From positions 62,001-126,000 of IMG/VR virus record IMGVR_UViG_3300026479_000007: a stretch of 64,000 nucleotides of DNA, one strand, 5' to 3'. The position numbers were made by a program, and so were the translations under genes. How positions within the stretch are numbered: position 1 is the stretch's first letter; each line of letters begins with the position of its first letter. The notes beneath the pieces were generated by a model. That model made no database searches and was not told the origin of the DNA. It was given only the letters and a program-made list of their open reading frames with translations. Positions 57,985-64,000 of the stretch are shown here, one piece after another. Origin of the DNA: a virus.

Positions 57985-60153
57985 ATGTCAGTTATATTAG
58001 TAAATAATAATAGATTAACGGTAAATAGTGGTAATCCACCTGATGACCCAACACCGTACAAAACATATACTAGACCTAGTGAATGGATTGATTTACCTTC
58101 AGTAACTAGTGGTGAAGATATAATACATTTATTGGTTGCGGTATTTGAAGATGGTGATAATTATTTAGGTTTTAGATGTGCTGGTGATTTTGAAGTTGAT
58201 TGGGGTGATGGTTTTAGTACTGGATATACTGCTAACCACCCAACAACTGGTGGTGATGTAACAACATATAATATACAATATAGTGGCGTTTCGTCAGCAA
58301 CAACAACAAGTTATGGTTATAGACAGGCAGTGGTAACCATTACACCACAAAGTGGACAGACATTAACGAATTTTGATATTGATGAAGTTCCTTTTGCTGG
58401 AACAGGTGGATATGGAAATACTTATAATGGTGTTTTAGAGATTAGATTATCTGTACCTAATTTAACATCGGGTGATTTAGGTAGTAGTTATAGTAATATG
58501 TTAGAACATATAGATTGGATTGGTTCTCATTCAATTACAAATGCTACTAATTTGTTTGGATATTCTCAAATATATAAGTTGAGTAATTTTGATATGTATG
58601 GAATTACTGATGCATCTAGTATGTTTATTGGTTGTAGTAATTTAATTGAAATACCAGATTTAGATACATCTAACGTGTTACAAATGGATAGTATGTTTTA
58701 TAATTGTAGTAATTTAGAAAGAGTCCCAATATTTGATTGTTCTTCAGTTACAACACTTTATAGAATGTTTTATAGTTGTAGGAGTTTAAGAGAAGTTGAA
58801 CTTAATAATACCACATCTTGTACTAACTTTAGAGAAACATTCACAACCTGTGTTGTATTAAGAAAGGTTCTTGGTATCAACACAGTTAATTCAACCAACT
58901 GTCAAGGGTTATTCCAAAATTGTTATGAATTATGGAGTTTACCACCATTAGATTTGAGTAATTGTACCACAACTAGTTTAATGTTTCAAGTGACTAGGTG
59001 GTTAACTAAAAATTTATCTATTAGTAACACTGGTAACGTAACTAATATGTCTAGTATGTTTAATGGTACTGGGTTATATAAAATACCGATGATGGATACG
59101 AGTAGTGTGGTTACTATGTCTAGTATGTTTTACAACACAAAAAACATTAAAACAATACCGTTGTTCGATACATCTAACGTGACTAATATGGTACAAATGT
59201 TCTATTCATCGGATATAGAGACACTACCACCACTAGATATGTCTAGTGTCACAGATGCTAATAACATGTTTAGACAAGCTACAGAATTAAGAGAGTTCCC
59301 AAATGTGGATACATCTAACATCCAAAATTTTTATAGAATGTTTTATGGTTGTACTCGTTTACAATCTGTTGGGGTTGATTTTTCAACGAGTAGTGGTACA
59401 AACTTTAGGGAAACATTTAGTGGTTGTTATGAGTTGAAATGGTTACCAACAATAGATTTCAGTAATAGTGTTACGAATGAATTATATACGTTCAAGGATT
59501 GTCGTAGTTTATCATCAATAACGTGTGTTGGTATGTCAGCTGTGACATATTGTTCGTTATGGTTCCAAAATTGTTATGAGTTGGAAAGTGTTAGTTTAGA
59601 TGATACATCAAATGTAACTACAATGCAAAGCATGTTTCAAAATTGTTATAAATTAGAAGAAGGTCCTGATATGGATTTGTCAAGTTGTACAAGTATGCAA
59701 CAAATGTTTTATGATTGTAATCGTCTGAAAAGTATACCACAATACAACACATCTAATGTTACCAGTTTGTATCAAACGTTTTATTCTTGTGGTATGTTAT
59801 TTGAGTTACCAACACTTGACACATCTAACGTCACAAACACATATAGGTGTTTTTATTCAACAACAAACCAATTAAGGAAAATAGGTTCTTGGGATTTGTC
59901 TTCCGTGACTGATGGTAGAGATATGTTTAATGGTTCCACATACAATCTATCTATTTGTAATATATATGGAGCTGTACAGAATTTAGAATTCCAAAATAAC
60001 AATTTAGATAGGGATAACATAGTGAATATATTCAACAATTTAGGTATAGCATCAGCTAAAGTTATAAATGTTAGTGGTAATCCAGGTACAGCAAATTTAT
60101 CTGCTACTGATATTTTAATAGCAACTAACAAAGGATGGACAGTAACAATATAA
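57985..60153 (+). CDS. BspA/DUF285 leucine-rich-repeat-type adhesin on the tail
   Basis: 722 residues. An N-terminal beta domain contains DFEVDWGDGFSTGYTANHPT, a PKD-like entry. From about residue 200 it is built of about 18-20 repeats of 23-24 residues of the DUF285 type (TSNVTNMVQMFYSSDIETLP, SSVTDANNMFRQATELREFP, TSNVTTMQSMFQNCYKLEEG). DUF285/BspA-like repeats are known from bacterial and protist surface proteins that bind host matrix. The base composition is less AT-extreme than in the head genes. It probably serves as a receptor-binding fibre tip or decoration (inference). Confidence 0.8.
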   Translation: MSVILVNNNRLTVNSGNPPDDPTPYKTYTRPSEWIDLPSVTSGEDIIHLLVAVFEDGDNYLGFRCAGDFEVDWGDGFSTGYTANHPTTGGDVTTYNIQYSGVSSATTTSYGYRQAVVTITPQSGQTLTNFDIDEVPFAGTGGYGNTYNGVLEIRLSVPNLTSGDLGSSYSNMLEHIDWIGSHSITNATNLFGYSQIYKLSNFDMYGITDASSMFIGCSNLIEIPDLDTSNVLQMDSMFYNCSNLERVPIFDCSSVTTLYRMFYSCRSLREVELNNTTSCTNFRETFTTCVVLRKVLGINTVNSTNCQGLFQNCYELWSLPPLDLSNCTTTSLMFQVTRWLTKNLSISNTGNVTNMSSMFNGTGLYKIPMMDTSSVVTMSSMFYNTKNIKTIPLFDTSNVTNMVQMFYSSDIETLPPLDMSSVTDANNMFRQATELREFPNVDTSNIQNFYRMFYGCTRLQSVGVDFSTSSGTNFRETFSGCYELKWLPTIDFSNSVTNELYTFKDCRSLSSITCVGMSAVTYCSLWFQNCYELESVSLDDTSNVTTMQSMFQNCYKLEEGPDMDLSSCTSMQQMFYDCNRLKSIPQYNTSNVTSLYQTFYSCGMLFELPTLDTSNVTNTYRCFYSTTNQLRKIGSWDLSSVTDGRDMFNGSTYNLSICNIYGAVQNLEFQNNNLDRDNIVNIFNNLGIASAKVINVSGNPGTANLSATDILIATNKGWTVTI

Positions 60154-60157
60154 TAAA

Positions 60158-60355
60158 ATGGAAAAATTAGATACAAGTGGATTTTATAAGTTTGATGGTG
60201 AAAAATGGTTTTATGCACCTAATGCTGTTTATAATTTAAATTATACACTTTTAAAAGAAAATAAAGATACATATGAATATCCGATTGATGATTGGTTTTG
60301 GAGTCAAGAGTCTCCAGAAGAATATTTAATTTGGATAGAAAGTAATAAAGAATAA
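60158..60355 (+). CDS. Small protein between fibre genes
   Basis: 65 residues: MEKLDTSGFYKFDGEKWFYA and EYPIDDWFWSQESPEEYLIW. Trp/Tyr-rich; it resembles the small proteins that sit beside fibre genes in many environmental myophages. It may be a fibre chaperone or cap. It starts 4 nt after the BspA-like stop. Confidence 0.6.
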   Translation: MEKLDTSGFYKFDGEKWFYAPNAVYNLNYTLLKENKDTYEYPIDDWFWSQESPEEYLIWIESNKE

Positions 60356-60376
60356 AAATGATAATATTTATTAAAG

Positions 60377-63300
60377 ATGAGTGCAACTAAAAATATAAAT
60401 GCTGAAAAAATACAAGGAAATTTATCTCTCGATAGTGTTTCTGGAGTTACAATAAGTGGTGGAACTATTTATTCTGGTTCTACTGATTTATCTGATTTAT
60501 TTGTTACTTCTAATGTAAATGTTCAGCCAGGTATTAACATAAATACAGGAGGTACAGCAAGTAATCCTATTATAAATTTAGATGATGATATTTCTTTAAA
60601 TTCAATATCAACTAATATTATAAGTGGAGGTACTTTTTATGGTGATGGAAGTAATTTAAGTGGTATATCAACAGATAATTTTTATGTAACTGGCGGTACT
60701 TTTTCATCTCAAATTTTAACATTAGAAAGAAATGATGGCAATAATGTTTTAGTTAGTGGTTTTACAGATTTTTATACCACTGGAGGTACTTACGATAATA
60801 ATACTTCATTAATTACTTTTGAAAGAAATGATGGTAATTCTTTTGATGTTGATTTATCGTCAATAGATGTTAATGATACATTTGTAACTGGTCAAACTTT
60901 TAATAGTTTAACTTATAATTTATCAACAAGTAGAAATGATGGTATTACTATTAATACTGATTTATCATCTTTAGCATCTGATGTTTATGTTGTTAGTGGT
61001 ATTTATGATATATTGACAGGCATTGTCACTTATACAAATTCTACTGGAGGGACTTTTCAGGTTAGTGGTTTTACCACTGGAATGACAGATAGTTATACAA
61101 CAGCCGCTAATCTTAATGGTGAAACGATTGAGTTTGACAATAATATACAAGGAGGTAATTTGTATAGTGTAAACCTTTCCCCAGTCTTAAGTGGAAAAAC
61201 TGATTTAACATTATTTGATACACATACTGGCGATACAAATAACCCACATCAAACATCATTTAATAATTTAATATCTACAGCACATACTCATACAATATCT
61301 GATGTTACCAATTTACAGACCGAATTAGATTCTAAAATTCAAAACGGAATTAATAGTGGTGGTGCTAATGAAGTGTTTAGTGGCAAGTCTGGAACAGATT
61401 TATATTTTAGGACAATTAGTGGTGGTAGTAATACTACAATCACAACAATAGATGATATTATTAAAGTTGATGTTTCTATACCTATTGATACAAATACATT
61501 TGTTACTGGTGGTACATTCTCATCGGAAACATTAACATTAGATAGAAATGATGGTGGTAGTGTTGTTGTAACAGGATTTACAACAGGTGGTGGTGATAAC
61601 TTCTATGTTACTGGATTTACATATGATGATGCTAACACATTTACAATTAGTAGAAATGGTGGTTTAAGCGATTTATCAGCAACTATTAACACTCTTACAG
61701 GGTTAACAATAGATGGGGTGTTATCAGCATCTACATACACAGGTATAACACTTAACGATTTAGATGATGTAACAACAAATATACCAGCAACACCAGATAA
61801 TACATATCAAGGTAGATTACTTTATTTTGATGCACCTACTAATCAATGGTTAACAGGTGAAGAATATGTTTCTGCTGGTAATGTAACTATATGGAGTAAA
61901 AAAGGTTCTGCTGGAACAATAGATAAGGGTTGTCCAGTTTATATTACAGGGTTTGATAATGATATACATGAAGTTGAATTGGCTAATGCATCAACTGGTA
62001 GTACAATGCCAGTAATTGGGTTTACTGCTGAAGATTTTGATAATGCTGGTGTTTATCCACTTATCACTTTCGGTAAATTAAGCGGTATTGATACGACAAG
62101 TGGTTCAACAACTCTTAACCCATTTGGTGAAACATGGGAAGTTAATGATGTTCTTTATATGTCAAAAACTGATGGTGGGTTAACTAAATTCAGACCAACT
62201 GGTACAAATACACAAATACAAAGAATTGCTAAAGTATTAAATGTTGGTACTACAAACGGACAAATATTTATATTTAACACTGCTAGAACTGCTGGTTTAC
62301 CAAACTTAACAACAGGTTATTTATGGGTTGGTAATGGGGACAATTTACCACAAGAAGTTATTAGAACTGATGTGGGTATAACTACTACAGGATTTACATA
62401 TAATGATAATAACACATTTACGATAACCGATGATAATGGTGGTTCACTTACTTCAACATTTAATCAAGTTAGTGGTTTAACAATAAATGGTGATTTAGAT
62501 GTTACAGGTGATACAACACTTAATACACTAACAGCTAGTAGTATTACATCAAACTCGGCAATAGATGTATTTAACGGACATATTAATTTAAGAGATAATT
62601 CTTATTTCTTACAAGGTAGAACAATTGCTGATGTTAATGTATCTCTAATTGGTGTTGATAATCAAGATAGAGTATTTGTTGGTAATGCTGGATATGATAC
62701 ATACATAGATAGTGATACTATTGTAGATGGCAGTTTAACTGCTACAACATATTATGGTGATGGTTCTAATTTAAGCGGAACTACTCCATGGAGTCAATCA
62801 GGCACAAGTATATATTATAATGATGGAAATGTTGGTATTGGTGTTAGTGACCCAACATTTAATTTAGATATTGTTAGTAGTGGTGGCACATCTAGTTTTG
62901 AAGATATTGCTAGATTTAGAACTATAGATAGTACAGATTATTTAGCTATAACTAATGCTGTATCTACAGATGGTTCATTCAACCCAGTTTTTAGGTCTTT
63001 TAATAATACTAATACATCAACAAACTTATATATACAATCAGTTATAGACCCTTCTGTAGATACTGGTGTCAACCCATTGATAATGTTACAAGGTAGAGTT
63101 ACCACAAACCCTGGGGTTGACCCTTGGAGTGGTGTTACTACTAGACCCATTGTTAGAGTTAGAAACAATAGTGCTAACTTATTAGATGTAACAGCGGATG
63201 GTAAAGTTGGTATTGGTACAATTACACCAAGTGATATATTAGAAGTGACAGATGGTACAACAACATTTGCGACTAATTTAGATAATGGTAGTGGACCACT

Positions 63301-64000
63301 TATAAGTGTTGTAACAAGTGATACAGATAGTTTAATTAGATTTGGAGCAACAGATGGTACTAGTTCAATAAATGTCGGTACTGTCGGAACTACTTATTCT
63401 GGAATACAATCTTTTGGTGTACCTAGTGATAGTTATATTTATTCTAATTCTGCTGCAAATGGTTTAAATTTGATTAACGGACCTGGTACTGGAACAGAAG
63501 ATTACATTAGATTTTATGCTGGAGGTAATGCGTTATCAACTTCGCATTTACATATCCAAGGTTCTGGTAGTACAAAAGGATATATTGGTATTGGTACTGA
63601 AACTCCAACACAAAAATTACATATTTATGATTCAGTTGCAAATAGTTTAGCTAATTTTGAGAGTGGAGATGAAAGAGTAAATATTAGATTTAATGATTCA
63701 TTAACGACAAATACACCAGTCATTGGAGCAAGTGGAAACACTATTACATTTGGGCATATTTCAGGAGGAGATAAGTTAGTTATTGACAATGATGGTTATG
63801 TTGGTGTTGGTGTAGAAACTCCATCTGATAGATTGTCGGTATCTGGTTCAACAGGTCAGTTTCGTGCAAGAGTTGATAGAACGTTGCCATATACAGCTGA
63901 ATTTTATGGAAAGACAACAAATTCTTCTGGTTCAACAGTAATGCAATTAATTAACGATAATGTAAGTTCTATTGTTATGGGTGTATTAGGTTCAAATCGA
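60377..64000 (+). CDS. Long tail fibre protein (3' end beyond the window)
   Basis: The ATG at 60377 opens a frame that stays open to the last base, 1208 residues so far. The first third repeats the shaft units of the fibre at 55974 (YVTGGTFSSQILTLERNDGN, FYTTGGTYDNNTSLITFERN). The middle contains LYFDAPTNQWLTGEEYVSAG and a beta unit with KGCPVYITGFDNDIHEVELA. The last third has several 'GIGT..P...L.v' units (GNVGIGVSDPTFNLDIV, GKVGIGTITPSDILEV, GYIGIGTETPTQKLHI, GYVGVGVETPSDRLSV), known from the C-terminal part of phage long fibres before an intramolecular chaperone. A TATTTAT lies 5 nt before the ATG. Confidence 0.8.
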   Translation, partial: MSATKNINAEKIQGNLSLDSVSGVTISGGTIYSGSTDLSDLFVTSNVNVQPGININTGGTASNPIINLDDDISLNSISTNIISGGTFYGDGSNLSGISTDNFYVTGGTFSSQILTLERNDGNNVLVSGFTDFYTTGGTYDNNTSLITFERNDGNSFDVDLSSIDVNDTFVTGQTFNSLTYNLSTSRNDGITINTDLSSLASDVYVVSGIYDILTGIVTYTNSTGGTFQVSGFTTGMTDSYTTAANLNGETIEFDNNIQGGNLYSVNLSPVLSGKTDLTLFDTHTGDTNNPHQTSFNNLISTAHTHTISDVTNLQTELDSKIQNGINSGGANEVFSGKSGTDLYFRTISGGSNTTITTIDDIIKVDVSIPIDTNTFVTGGTFSSETLTLDRNDGGSVVVTGFTTGGGDNFYVTGFTYDDANTFTISRNGGLSDLSATINTLTGLTIDGVLSASTYTGITLNDLDDVTTNIPATPDNTYQGRLLYFDAPTNQWLTGEEYVSAGNVTIWSKKGSAGTIDKGCPVYITGFDNDIHEVELANASTGSTMPVIGFTAEDFDNAGVYPLITFGKLSGIDTTSGSTTLNPFGETWEVNDVLYMSKTDGGLTKFRPTGTNTQIQRIAKVLNVGTTNGQIFIFNTARTAGLPNLTTGYLWVGNGDNLPQEVIRTDVGITTTGFTYNDNNTFTITDDNGGSLTSTFNQVSGLTINGDLDVTGDTTLNTLTASSITSNSAIDVFNGHINLRDNSYFLQGRTIADVNVSLIGVDNQDRVFVGNAGYDTYIDSDTIVDGSLTATTYYGDGSNLSGTTPWSQSGTSIYYNDGNVGIGVSDPTFNLDIVSSGGTSSFEDIARFRTIDSTDYLAITNAVSTDGSFNPVFRSFNNTNTSTNLYIQSVIDPSVDTGVNPLIMLQGRVTTNPGVDPWSGVTTRPIVRVRNNSANLLDVTADGKVGIGTITPSDILEVTDGTTTFATNLDNGSGPLISVVTSDTDSLIRFGATDGTSSINVGTVGTTYSGIQSFGVPSDSYIYSNSAANGLNLINGPGTGTEDYIRFYAGGNALSTSHLHIQGSGSTKGYIGIGTETPTQKLHIYDSVANSLANFESGDERVNIRFNDSLTTNTPVIGASGNTITFGHISGGDKLVIDNDGYVGVGVETPSDRLSVSGSTGQFRARVDRTLPYTAEFYGKTTNSSGSTVMQLINDNVSSIVMGVLGSNR
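60637..60687 (+). repeat. 51-nt direct repeat, copy B
   Basis: Second copy of the 51-nt element at 57452-57502, in the next long fibre gene. Confidence 0.9.

Noticed and set aside
62938-63168. 76-residue minus-strand frame at the right end
   Set aside because: It is antisense within the long fibre gene, which is open throughout and has consistent fibre repeats.

Overview
The window is a 64 kb, gap-free piece of a large tailed-phage genome (myovirus with T4-type head and contractile tail). Diagnostic genes are a gp21-type prohead protease, an acidic scaffold, a gp23-type major capsid protein, gp13/14/15-like neck and tail-completion proteins, a gp18-type sheath, gp19-type tube, gp25 and gp6 baseplate wedge proteins, and a gp55-like late sigma factor. 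The host is probably a member of the Bacteroidota (Flavobacteriia-like). The DNA is very AT-rich, start codons lie in A-rich leaders with almost no Shine-Dalgarno sequences, and at least two opposite-strand genes have upstream elements matching the Bacteroidota promoter pattern TTG/TTTG-N20-TAnnTTTG. The host assignment is inference; no database search was possible.

Layout. 1-13.4 kb: baseplate and tail-surface genes. These are large minus-strand proteins with Calx-beta-like, carboxypeptidase-regulatory-like and DNRLRE-like domains, plus the plus-strand gp25 and gp6 genes, an OB-fold hub protein and the late sigma factor. 13.5-27.1 kb: a long minus-strand surface-glycan operon. It holds about eight glycosyltransferases (GT2-like, GT4-like, GT10-like, GT25-like), an FkbM methyltransferase, an intact APS kinase (CysC), a small HxGH nucleotidyltransferase, a DUF2061 membrane protein and a PAPS-type sulfotransferase. 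Also in this region are a T5 A1-like metallophosphoesterase, a PcfJ-like protein, a degenerate HAD-like protein and a possible inactive relative of the prohead protease. 27.2-34.6 kb: small acidic or helical proteins that look like capsid-internal or prohead-core components (several share N- or C-terminal motifs), with PhoH, another glycosyltransferase and thioredoxin. 34.7-38.5 kb: protease, scaffold and capsid genes, followed by a strong terminator and a free-standing homing-type nuclease.

40-46 kb: a fibre gene with a 12-bp tandem repeat, a lipoprotein, and a translation/nucleotide block (GlnRS, DHFR, tRNA-Gln, tRNA-Asp, tRNA-Glu). 46.2-53.1 kb: neck, sheath and tube genes, interrupted by a backwards HTH gene. 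53.2-64 kb: an adhesin region with a BppU-like module, a beta-helix fibre, two related repeat fibres and a BspA/DUF285 repeat protein; the last fibre runs off the window. The portal and terminase genes are not in the window.

How it fits together. Virion genes are mostly preceded by a repeated AWTATTTAT or ACTATTTAT element, a candidate late promoter for the gp55-like sigma factor. At least two accessory genes have host-like promoter elements instead. Strong hairpin terminators separate the blocks. The most unusual content is the phage-encoded route to sulfated, fucosylated glycans (PAPS synthesis plus sulfotransferase plus glycosyltransferases) and a self-contained glutamine-decoding pair (GlnRS with tRNA-Gln UUG).
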